Shown here: positions 32,105 to 41,779 of the stretch, one piece after another
Numbering within the stretch: the stretch's first letter is position 1
How the letters are laid out: each line of letters starts with the position of its first letter
From: Pyrenula massariospora
Lineage: Eukaryota > Ascomycota > Eurotiomycetes > Pyrenulales > Pyrenulaceae
Direction of reading: 5' to 3'
Assembly: GCA_021030905.1 (NCBI GenBank)
Contig: JAGFMI010000017.1
Location: 372,001-436,000 of the forward strand
Length of the DNA stretch: 64,000 nt
Made by a program: the position numbers and the translations under genes
The notes under the pieces: generated by a model
What the model was told of the DNA's origin: nothing
Database searches by the model: none
Seen by the model: only the letters and a program-made list of their open reading frames with translations

Positions 32105-33831
32105 CGGCGATAGCCATTTGAACGTTATCGTTGTGGCGATCGGTTGATTGACCGCAGCTTTCTTGGCAGCGTGTGATAGGAAATAGAAAGCGAGCCCGAA
32201 CCGAGCAATGAATGTGAGATGGTTTGGCATATCTCAAGACAGCATGCAGGAAGTAGAAACAGTCTGAGTATCTGAGACATGGAAATGATAGCTAGATCTG
32301 AGAGTGGACGGTGGAGGAGGTCTCGGGAGGTTGCAGCACATGGAAGACTACCGATTGCTGATAGTGTCTGGTGGAAGGAAAGAAAGTGGAAGAGGGAAAA
32401 CGCTGAAGATCTGGGAGGGAAAACTGTATTTATAATCAGACCGCAGAATCATTTCACTTACCTGGTGAAGTTGAGGGCGGATGACGGGTGATGACTTTTG
32501 TGCTTAACAGCAATGCGTGCAGGGGTTGTTTTTCTTGGCGTGATGCATTCTAGCAAACGTTTCACAACTTCGTGAACCGTCCGTGCTCTAGGGCTAGATT
32601 AGGGGCATGTGCAGGGTGTGCTGCGTGAATACATCAATCTCGTATCCACAAGCGCTGTATTCAGTGTTTGTGCGACTCGCACGCATGGATCTTCATTCAC
32701 CTCCCTCTGAAACGAAGTCACATCAAACCTGCGAGATCACGGTCGTGATGTAGGGTGCTGGAAGTGCACAGGACAGTAACCGACATCTAAATTCACTATA
32801 TCGACTGAGCGTCCCAAGGAAGGTACACAGCCGAAATCTTGCTTTTCAGCGTGGAAGCCTTCTACTTGAGGAGTGTCAAGCAATTAGGATAACCACCTTA
32901 AAGCTCCTATGCAGCGTGAACTTTCCCGGGCCATACTTACAAAGACCAGCGAATGAAACGCCTGAGATGGCTTTAATTAGCAGTTGTTTTCCAATACTGT
33001 GAGACCATCGGGCTAACAATTTGTCCCTTGGTTCGACCCATAATTCGCCATGACACATGGGGAGTGAATCAACAATGACCGATGTAAGGGTCTATTCGTG
33101 TCCTGTTCCTCTGCGACTTTACATACTGTATTAACTATGAGTGCAATGTCGGTGAGCAGGTAGAGCGTGATCGACGTGTGAGTTCGGAGCACTGGCTTTC
33201 AAGAGCTCAATCACGCCCCCGGCGCAATGACTGAAGGACATCAGGTGTCTTTTTCGGTAACCCAAGTTGCCTATAGTCGCCTTCACCCTGTACTCATCCC
33301 AAGGACATCGAAAGTGCGCAATAGTGGGAGGCGAAACCAGTCTTAATGCGTGAACCTAGTTCGACGAGAACAAATCTGCTATGTTCTGTGTCGTCGGAGG
33401 TGGTCAAGGTAAGATGGACAATGCTGAGGTGACATGTACTGTCTCTTAGACGATCCCTCGCGGCTGCATGCAGACGGTGAATTACCGCGGGCGTAAGCTT
33501 ACGATCGATGACGTCGCAATAGTACAGCTCTGAACACTGAATTGAAGGGTCTCAAGAGTAATGACGACGAAGTGAGCCTTTATATCTGTGTTCGATGACG
33601 TATATTGTTGACTTACCTCCTGCACGTTGCCAGACCGGCCGTGTTTATCGAGGCCCGAGGATGGAAGCCGCCGTCGAATGTTTTGCTCTACGCCGCCGGA
33701 ATATTTTGGGAGCGACTCTATCGCCGAGCTTCGTGTCTTCTTCACATAAGCCTTTCGTCTACAGACTCTCGGTGACTTGATCATTCTCTCACCATACTAC
33801 CACCAAACGCATTAGATCGCATTCACCCAAG
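32105..33831. other. gene-poor region upstream of third coiled-coil gene
   Basis: Nothing convincing is seen. The last 100 bp (33780-33831) are CA-rich and probably the promoter end and leader of the next gene. Confidence 0.5.
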
Positions 33832-35685
33832 ATGGGCAAAGGTAATGCAAAAGCCTTAGCCTCTAATAGTGCTCAGTCCACAGGCAAGCGAAGTGACGGC
33901 GACCACTATGAGCTGAGGAACTTGGTTCTCGAGGTGAAACGAAACGTCGAGAAGATCGGATATTCGCTCGAATCACGGCGCGACCAAGAAGAGAATATTG
34001 CTCGAGCAACACAAGTCGAGTCTTTTGAGCAGAGTTTCGAAGCCTTCAAAAGCGACACTGTGGATAGGCTTGAGCGAGTTGAGCGGCTTTGCCAAGCGGA
34101 TGAATACACTTATGAGGACGCGGAATGCCGGTCTGAACAAGGAGAGGTCAAAGCTGAATCTGACCTTCGACTTTCTGAAATGGATTACAAGGAGTATGCA
34201 GATTCCCTTAGCCTTCTGGACGAGATTCTGAACCCGGATCCTTGCTCTCCGATGCGATGTCAAGTTATGAAAGAATTGTTAGATTTCTCTTCAAATGCGA
34301 AATCAGTTTGCCTCTCCGATTTTCTTGAATATGTCTCGAATATGGAAAAGAGTCTCGAAAAAGTGAACAAGACGATCATTCCGGTGTGGAGGAGCACCAT
34401 CGTGGATTTGAAAGCACGTCTCTACCTTGCGAGTGACATTGAGGATAGGTACAAAATTGAAGCAGATGAACGTCACAGGGTGGAAGAGAATTTTCGCCGG
34501 TGGGCAACAGCACATGTTGAGCGGGAACAAGAAAAAATGGAGAATATAGACCGTCTAAACGGGGAGCTACAAAAGACACGAGATTCTCACACGTCTTCCC
34601 TAAAGAAATTTGAGAAAGATAGAGGAGAATTGCGTCAAAAGATTCAAAGCCTCGACCTTGACCTCAGGGGAAAGGAGGAGATTGAGGCGAAATTGGCGGA
34701 AGCTCAATCAAACTTGATGCAGGCTAAGGCGAAGTTGGCTGACTCGAGAGAAAGATTAACCGAGCAAGCAGGCCGAATAGAGGAGCTGCAAACAATACTC
34801 AGCCAATACCAAGAATTTGCGATTACTGCAAATGCCAGCATGCTTGATGACGATGAAAGCTTAGTGCAGAGTCTGAAAGAACAGATCAATTCTTTAGAGT
34901 GCAAAGTGGGACGAATTAAGAAGGAGAACAAGGCCCTCAATATACGCAGCAATCGTCTCACACAGTGCGAAGATCATAATAAGAAACTGAAGGTCATGGT
35001 AAAGAAGCTTCAAGCGATGAAAGGGGAGACTGACGGAGCAGATGAAGTGAAGAAGATATTGGAGCTAGATAGCCTAGCTATATTGCTAGAAATGGAGGCT
35101 ATTATTAAGGAGGAAAACAAGGACTCTGGAGAAAAGGCTACAGCATTAAACGAGGTCCTCAAAACGCACGCAACTCGGCTCGTGGAGATGCGTCGTACAA
35201 TCGACAGCCAGTCTCGAGAAGTTACCTCCAAAGTAGCGGAGATCATGAAACTCCAAAACCGCAAATTCCACATGACCTTGGAAGCCGGTGAGGAAGACCA
35301 CACAAAAGAAGAGACTAGGAACAGGCTTAATGAAGTGGAGGAAGATCTCAATGAGTTCGTTAATATCAAGACTCTCGCAATGAGGTGGCTTAGAGAGGAC
35401 AGGACTCATCTGGTGAGAAGCAAGGCAACGGATTTGCATAAGTGGTATCGAGATAAGGGCTGTGTCCTCGACATCCTCAAAGAACTCCGTGCTAGGCGAC
35501 GTCAGAAGACATCGAAGGAGGTTGATTTGTATGTCAAAGAGTTTGAAGACGCCCTCGAAGACTTAGAGAAGCAACGAGATGAGGCTGAGCAGGAGGAAGA
35601 GGAGGAAGAGGAGAAAGAGGAGGAAGAGGAGGAGGAGGAGGAGGAGGAGAAGGAGGATATAACAACAGAGGGTGAGACAGACTGA
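33832..35685 (+). CDS. coiled-coil protein with acidic tail, paralogue 3
   Basis: Single-exon frame of 617 residues from ATG 33832 (AAGATGGGC). The N-terminus MGKGNAKALASNSAQS resembles paralogue 2. A helix follows (LRNLVLEVKRNVEKIGYSLE), then a less helical part with FLEYVSNMEKSLEKVNKTII (about residues 164-183), then a long coiled coil. NKALNIRSNRLTQCED at residues 366-381 is the counterpart of the motif at 370-385 in the gene at 15606. The last 30 residues are almost all Glu with some Lys (about 585-610), unlike the other two. No other domain is visible. Base composition is more AT-rich than in paralogue 1, with no C-to-G switch. The function is unknown. Confidence 0.8.
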   Translation: MGKGNAKALASNSAQSTGKRSDGDHYELRNLVLEVKRNVEKIGYSLESRRDQEENIARATQVESFEQSFEAFKSDTVDRLERVERLCQADEYTYEDAECRSEQGEVKAESDLRLSEMDYKEYADSLSLLDEILNPDPCSPMRCQVMKELLDFSSNAKSVCLSDFLEYVSNMEKSLEKVNKTIIPVWRSTIVDLKARLYLASDIEDRYKIEADERHRVEENFRRWATAHVEREQEKMENIDRLNGELQKTRDSHTSSLKKFEKDRGELRQKIQSLDLDLRGKEEIEAKLAEAQSNLMQAKAKLADSRERLTEQAGRIEELQTILSQYQEFAITANASMLDDDESLVQSLKEQINSLECKVGRIKKENKALNIRSNRLTQCEDHNKKLKVMVKKLQAMKGETDGADEVKKILELDSLAILLEMEAIIKEENKDSGEKATALNEVLKTHATRLVEMRRTIDSQSREVTSKVAEIMKLQNRKFHMTLEAGEEDHTKEETRNRLNEVEEDLNEFVNIKTLAMRWLREDRTHLVRSKATDLHKWYRDKGCVLDILKELRARRRQKTSKEVDLYVKEFEDALEDLEKQRDEAEQEEEEEEEKEEEEEEEEEEEKEDITTEGETD

Positions 35686-36030
35686 CAAGCGATAATGAAA
35701 CTCAATGACAGGTCGATGACTTTCTATCAAGGAAGTTGCCCTCCTCCAGACAGCCTTTTACAAAGAGAAGGCGCCACGGGATGTTAACGGAGCAACTCCA
35801 TGTTCCTCTGCGTCTATTTGCGGCAACAACAGCCGCTTGTCTTAGAACTTGAACGTTGAATTCGGTCATGAGCTTTATTCATCTATCTTCCCTCGGCGTT
35901 GCTGATGTCATCATTTCTCATTGAATCATCTATGCTTATGGCATCCTCAAGTCCGCACTAACAACACCGTCCCTGCTATACGCCTTTGCACCATATTGAG
36001 GGAAGCAATCGAGCCTGTACACACATACTC
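35686..36030. other. short convergent intergenic region
   Basis: Lies between the 3' ends of the third coiled-coil gene and the dehydrogenase gene. No gene seen. Confidence 0.5.
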
Positions 36031-36816
36031 TTACCACGGTAACTCCATAGGCGTAGGTAGCTCTTCCTTCTTCTTCCCCGTGACCTCCTCTACGGTCCCA
36101 ATATCCCCCGGCCCTCTAGGTGCCCAATACGTGCCCGTCTTCTCCATCCCGAACCCCTCTGTCCACTCCGCCAAACTCGTCGCCGCCACATCCGGCGTCA
36201 CCGCACCACCCGCATCCCAGTATTTGTCAAACCCGACCCCTTTCGTCATTTCTGTTCGCATGAAGCCTGGGTGGACGACGGCGACGGCGATCTCCTTGGG
36301 CTTTAAGTCAAGAGAAAGCAGCTTTGCAACCATATTAAGGGCAGCTTTGGATGCATGATGAGCGTAATTACCACCACCCTCGGATTCATGGCGGAGCGTG
36401 ATGGAGCCTGATTCGCTGGAGACAAGGATTATTTTGCTGCCCGGGCCGAGAGTCTCGGCCTTTACTAGGTCATGGATAACGAAGACTGGAGCAATTGCGG
36501 AGGTGGTGTACATTTTGAGCTCTTTGTCCCAGTCGGGGCCATCCTCGAAAGACTCGGTACCGAAGTAGCCTGCTGTGATAATGATGGTGTTGATCTTGAC
36601 CTTGTCTTTGGAGAGGGCGTTGGCGAGCTTGGTGCCACAGTCCGGATTGGAGAGGTCAATGGAATCAATCCATTTTATGTTGGTGTTGCTGGGCGAGCTT
36701 GGAGCATTAGAAGAACGAGTCGTGCCGTAGACTCTGGTCATTGGCTGTTGAGCATAGTGTGAAGCAAGGGAGGCACCCAAGCCGCGGGTTGCGCCAACGA
36801 TAAGGACTGAGGGCAT
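36031..36816 (-). CDS. short-chain dehydrogenase/reductase family protein
   Basis: Single-exon minus-strand frame of 261 residues from ATG 36816-36814. Rossmann cofactor motif GATRGLG at residues 8-14 (the TGxxxGxG site), TAGYFG at about 81-86 (the NAG site), SSESGS at about 133-138 (catalytic Ser) and HPGFMRTEM further on. The usual YxxxK is present as Y151-AHHAS-K157. The position four before the Lys is H153, not Tyr, so the classical catalytic Tyr is not in its normal place. The ending with WAPRGPGDIG is what I recall from a fungal subgroup. NAD(P)H-dependent carbonyl chemistry is the family role; the substrate is unknown. It is divergent from GET2 across about 500 bp. Confidence 0.85.
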   Translation of the reverse strand: MPSVLIVGATRGLGASLASHYAQQPMTRVYGTTRSSNAPSSPSNTNIKWIDSIDLSNPDCGTKLANALSKDKVKINTIIITAGYFGTESFEDGPDWDKELKMYTTSAIAPVFVIHDLVKAETLGPGSKIILVSSESGSITLRHESEGGGNYAHHASKAALNMVAKLLSLDLKPKEIAVAVVHPGFMRTEMTKGVGFDKYWDAGGAVTPDVAATSLAEWTEGFGMEKTGTYWAPRGPGDIGTVEEVTGKKKEELPTPMELPW

Positions 36817-37318
36817 CGCTATGCTAACGAAGGTGAGTTTTCGGCACGTGAACGATCCACGATGGGAAAACTTGGAGAAAAGAGAGAGACTGGGTAAAGA
36901 AGTTACTTTCTTCTTTGGATTGAAATGAGAAATTGGGTTGAGGTGCAGATACTGTAAATAAAACCTGAGCTTTCAACGGCGGGACAATTGGATGGCGAAG
37001 TACTTTCTGAACCTTCCGAGAGGTACCTAGTTAGATTAGAGTGTGGCTAAAGGACATTGTTCGGAGAGAAAATCTTACTAGGGAAGACTCCAATCGAATA
37101 TGGATTGTGACCTCAAATTGCATCATTTCTCGGGATATGCAAGCAGCGAACCAGCTCCGATTTCCGTTCCTATTTGGGAGAGGAGCTTGGGCCACCTGAG
37201 AGACCAGTTCCGCATTTCCGCCATGATGTAGAGGCGGCGACTTTCCAAAAGGCAGCGTACTCGACATCTTACAGATTGATCATCGAATCCTTCTCTAGAA
37301 ATCGTCAACTTCCAAGGA
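36817..37318. promoter_or_regulatory. divergent promoter region between dehydrogenase and GET2
   Basis: About 500 bp between two divergent starts; it must contain both promoters. No specific element identified. Confidence 0.5.
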
Positions 37319-38195
37319 ATGGCTGACGTAGAAGAGTCCCCAGCTCAGAAACAGGCACGACTCCGCCGTGAGCGCCGTGAAGCGAAGATTAAGGCGGGTG
37401 GCTCCGCAAGACTAGACAAAATCTTGAACACGAGCGGTCGCCAGGCAGATCCAGGTACGTCCTACACCTAGATCGCTTGTTCCAAGAGAGTGCTGATACA
37501 TGCATCTAGTTCGCGATGTGTCCCCTTCTTCCGCTGCCTCACCAGCTGTTCAGCCACGACCCGCACAAACCCCTCCACCACAACCTCCGTTGGCAGAAGC
37601 TGCGGACCCAGCACAAGTACAAGCACAAGAAGAGTTCCTACGAAGCATGATGAGATCCAATCCTCCCGGCGCTCAGGAGCAATCTCAGTCCGATGATCCG
37701 ACAATGCGCCTGCTGGAAAGCATTCTTGGGGGTGCTGGAAATGCTGACGGTACACAGCCTGGTGTGCCGCCAATTTCCCCCGAGGACCTTTCGTCAATGA
37801 CTGGACTTCCATCCTTTGCGACGAAGACCTTTACAGACATGTTTTTCGGCAAATCACCACCAACACCAGAAGCTCAGAGAAGGGAGGCGTTTTGGAAAGT
37901 AATACACATCCTCTTCGCTTTTGTTGCTGGGTTCTACATGCTCTTTGCTGTGAAATCGTCGGCCAGTCGGTGGGGTAAGAACCCACCTCCTCTAGCGACT
38001 GCGCAGAATCCATTTGTCATCTTCCTCATGGGTGAGTTACTGGTTGAGGGAGGCAAGATGGTGCAAATGGGAAAGGAACATAGACTGGGTTTCTTTGGTT
38101 GGTTTCAGATCTTGAGGGATGTTTGGAGGGATGCTTGCATTGCGGTGTTCATACTTGGCGTTGGACAATGGTGGAGCGGACTTGAGATTGTCTAA
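37319..38195 (+). CDS. get2: GET complex subunit Get2
   Basis: Two exons: 37319-37454 and 37510-38195, with a 55-bp intron (GTACGT...CTAG, phase 1), 273 residues. The N-terminus has QARLRRERREAKIKAGGSAR, the basic helix with the RERR motif that binds the Get3 ATPase. A disordered Pro/Gln linker follows, then LPSFATKTFTDMFFG and three membrane segments in the last 100 residues (VIHILFAFVAGFYMLFAV, FVIFLMGELLV, CIAVFILGVGQWW). Get2 with Get1 receives tail-anchored proteins from Get3 and inserts them into the ER membrane. Length, N-terminal motif and topology all fit fungal Get2. The first exon is fixed by the basic motif, which lies wholly before the intron. Confidence 0.9.
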
Positions 38196-38955
38196 CTCGA
38201 GATCATATGATAGCGTTCAACATTACCTTGCGTCCCAGTAATTGCTAAACTGAAGTTGGAATCTCACGTGTCTGTGTGTGCCCATTTTTCAGGTTTCAGG
38301 AAAGCATTGTTCAACCCTCCATCTTCCACCCAATTTTTTCGCTCTCCAAATCTTCGCTCTAGTGTCTGCTGCTAAGGGCTGTTGAAGCATCCGAACTATC
38401 AGAGGCCAAGAGTTGTTGCAACATCGTCTGGGCATAATATTTTAGCTCCCTAGAAGACTAGGCAGCGTGTATGCCGCGCCCAAGAAAGGAAGGCAGCTCA
38501 GCCTCGAAAAGGGTCTGGAACCCTGATCTTTTGACCTACAGCTCCAGCATCTAGCCTAAACTGCTTCTGCCGTGTGTCACCGTACACCACATTCCGTCCG
38601 TGACAGGAAGAGATCTTCGGAGGACCACGACGCAGGGGAGACTCCATCCACGGGCAAAAGGAGTTGGCTTGCCCCGCACCGGACAACGTCAACGCCTGCC
38701 CAGCTTTCCAGGCAGCCAATTGATGCCCCGCCATCGACCCTCCCCATGCTGCACATGCAGTGCCATGCCCTTCTCCCGGGTCCCAAGGTACACGAGAACG
38801 GTATCGGACTAGAAGCTCCGCGGCTGGGAGTTCGAGATTCGCGATCCGCCGTCTTCTACTTAAGCTTGAGCTGACCCTTTCTGCCCGCGGGACGAGCTTT
38901 GGCAGAGCACGCGACTCTCTGTGACCGCTGTACGTGAATTCCGTGCGCCGTGAAG
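38196..38955. promoter_or_regulatory. upstream region of acetyl-CoA synthetase gene
   Basis: About 760 bp between two plus-strand genes, with no supported gene; it probably carries the acetyl-CoA synthetase promoter. The overlapping short frames at 38498-38874 on both strands look accidental. No binding site is claimed. Confidence 0.45.
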
Positions 38956-41143
38956 ATGTCTGAAGGAGCTACCCAACCCCCGTCCGCGCCGGTGGTGGTA
39001 CGTCAAAATCCCATCTTAGCTCTGTCGCAATCCTCATCGCAATCCTTCTCACAATCACTAGGCCGAAGCGCATCAGGTCGACACATTTCAGTATGAATCC
39101 GCCTGCTTGAAGACCAGTTGCGGGGGAAGCCCCACTCTAACAAGCCTATGCATAGTGTGCCAAAAGCCTTTTCCAGCAAGAGCTCGACAAAACCGCATCT
39201 CAAAGACCTTGACGAATACCACGCGCTATGGAAGGAATCAATCGAGGACACGGACAAGTTCTGGGGCAAGATGGCTCGCGACTTACTAACGTTCGAGAGA
39301 GACTTCAAGACGGTCCGCCATGGATCGTTGGCCAATGGAGACGTGGCATGGTTCTTGGAGGGCCGGCTAAACGCGGCGTATAATTGTGTCGACAGGCACG
39401 CTTTCAAGAACCCTCACAAGCCCGCCATCATCTATGAAGCAGACGAGCCTAACGAAGGTCGGACAATTACCTATGGCGAGCTGCTTCGCGAAGTGTCCCG
39501 GACGGCTTACGTTCTCAAGCAGCTTGGCGTCAAGAAGGGCGACACCATTGCTATCTATCTTCCAATGATTCCAGAGGCCCTAATTGCATTCTTAGCTTGT
39601 GCACGCATTGGCGCCGTCCATTCAGTCGTGTTTGCAGGCTTCTCTTCCGACTCTCTCAAAGACCGCGTTCTTGACGCGCAATCGAGGATCGTGATCACCA
39701 CCGACGAAGGTAAGAGGGGCGGCAAGCTTATTGGAACCAAGAAGATCGTGGACGAAGCTTTGAAGAAGTGCCCTGATGTCACAGCCTGCCTTGTTTACAA
39801 GCGGACTGGCGCAGATGTTCCGTGGACTAAGGGAAGAGATTTCTGGTGGCATGAAGAAGTTGAGAAGTACCCCAACTACATTGCCCCTGAATCGATGAAT
39901 TCTGAGGATCCGTTGTTCTTGCTGTACACTTCTGGATCTACCGGAAAACCAAAGGGCGTGATGCACACGACTGCCGGATATCTAGTGGGCGCGGCCGCTA
40001 CAGGAAAATATGTATTTGATATTCATGACGACGATCGATTCTTCTGCGGAGGCGATGTTGGCTGGATCACCGGTCACACATATGTCGTCTATGCTCCTCT
40101 TCTCCTCGGTGTCGCTACGGTGGTGTTTGAGGGTACTCCTGCTTACCCCAATTTCTCTCGGTATTGGGATGTGATAGAGAAGCACGACGTTTCACAGTTC
40201 TACGTTGCGCCGACTGCTTTACGACTTTTAAAGCGCGCTGGTAACGACCACATTCACCACCAGATGAAGAAACTCAGAGTACTTGGATCCGTTGGAGAGC
40301 CTATTGCAGCTGAAGTTTGGAAATGGTACTTTGAAAGCGTTGGCAAAGAGGAGGCACACATTGTTGACACATACTGGCAAACGGAGACTGGTTCTCACGT
40401 AATTACACCGCTCGGAGGCATTACCCCGACGAAGCCCGGTAGCGCCTCGCTTCCGTTCTTCGGCATCGATCCCGCCATAATCGATCCTGTCTCAGGCAAG
40501 GAGATTGAAGGTAATGATGTCGAAGGGGTTCTTGCCTTCAAAAAGCCGTGGCCGAGCATGGCACGCACAGTGTGGGGGGCTCATAAGAGATACATGGACA
40601 CGTATCTGAATGTTTACAAGGGCTATTATGTGAGTTTCTTAGTCGTAATGTCCGATAAGGCTGACACTTTTCAAGTTCACCGGCGATGGCGCGGGAAGGG
40701 ACCACGAAGGATATTACTGGATCCGCGGTCGTGTCGATGACGTCGTCAACGTGTCCGGCCACCGTCTGTCCACGGCAGAAATTGAGGCAGCCCTGATTGA
40801 GCATCACGCGGTGGCTGAGGCGGCGGTGGTAGGCATTGCCGATGAGCTGACTGGCTCAGCCGTCAATGCCTTTGTCGCACTCAAGGATGGAAATGAGTCA
40901 AACGAGCAAATCCGCAAGGACCTCATACTTCAAGTCCGAAAGTCGATTGGGCCGTTCGCCGCACCCAAAGCAGTCTACGTTGTTGACGACCTCCCCAAGA
41001 CCCGCAGTGGAAAGATCATGCGACGGATCTTGCGGAAGATTTTGAGCGGCGAAGAGGACAGCCTCGGTGACACATCGACGCTAAGCGATCCAAGTGTGGT
41101 GGACAAGATCATTTCTACTGTCAAGTCATCGAGAAAGAAGTAG
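38956..41143 (+). CDS. ACS1: acetyl-CoA synthetase (AMP-forming)
   Basis: Four exons: 38956-38997, 39062-39090, 39156-40629 and 40676-41143, 670 residues, the usual length. Exons 1 and 2 are very small (42 and 29 bp) and give [14 protein letters not shown] then [10 protein letters not shown], leading into [10 protein letters not shown]. The motif [11 protein letters not shown] is the ATP-binding loop and YWQTETG the adenylate motif. [20 protein letters not shown] spans the hinge, rebuilt across the third intron (46 bp). [11 protein letters not shown] holds the catalytic Lys that is a known acetylation site in this family. The enzyme turns acetate, ATP and CoA into acetyl-CoA, in the cytosol and nucleus. 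The fungal genes are often called facA or acs1. Confidence 0.96.
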
Positions 41144-41779
41144 ACGGATCTTCAGGTGTTCAGTGCTTGACCAAGCGTTCTCGGGTGTCCATAGTCAGGA
41201 TTGGAGCCGACCGTATCGGTCGAGCATCGTAAGACAAAGATAGTATCGAAGGTTAGGCATCAATCAAATGTGCTCTGGAGAGTCCGCACGTAATGGTCCA
41301 GACCGCAGTAGAGTGCTGGAGCAGCCAATCACGCGGCAGCTTTTTCGGACTCAGGCAGACTCCATGAGGAGCGCATGAGTCACGTGACGCCAAGGCAGCC
41401 GAGCCCCGATCGAGCGATTCACCTCCAAAAACCTCCCAACTCCTCAGCTCCTCCTGGCCCTTTCGCTAGGCGCGTCTTTCCAGCGGCCACCTCAAAAGTA
41501 CCTTCACGTCGACTTTATTTTCTCTTCTTTTACGGCCTGCATGAGGTGCACTGCTTCACTTTATTCTTCTAAGTTCATGAAATTTTCATCATTCGTTTGC
41601 TTGGCGTTCACGCGCTTTCCGTCCCTTCACCGGATAATCACCTAAACTTCCAACCGCGCCGTATCCTCTCCATCTAATTTCCCTTCTCCCGCGACGAAGC
41701 TCTTTTTCGACAACATATCTGGGACGTGTCAAAAGGCGTAAAGTGTACCTACTTCCTGTAACTGGATACGCTCGCCAAA
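41144..41779. promoter_or_regulatory. upstream region of the nucleoporin gene
   Basis: About 640 bp with no gene; CT-rich in 41440-41700. It carries the terminator side of the acetyl-CoA synthetase gene and the promoter of the nucleoporin gene. Confidence 0.5.
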
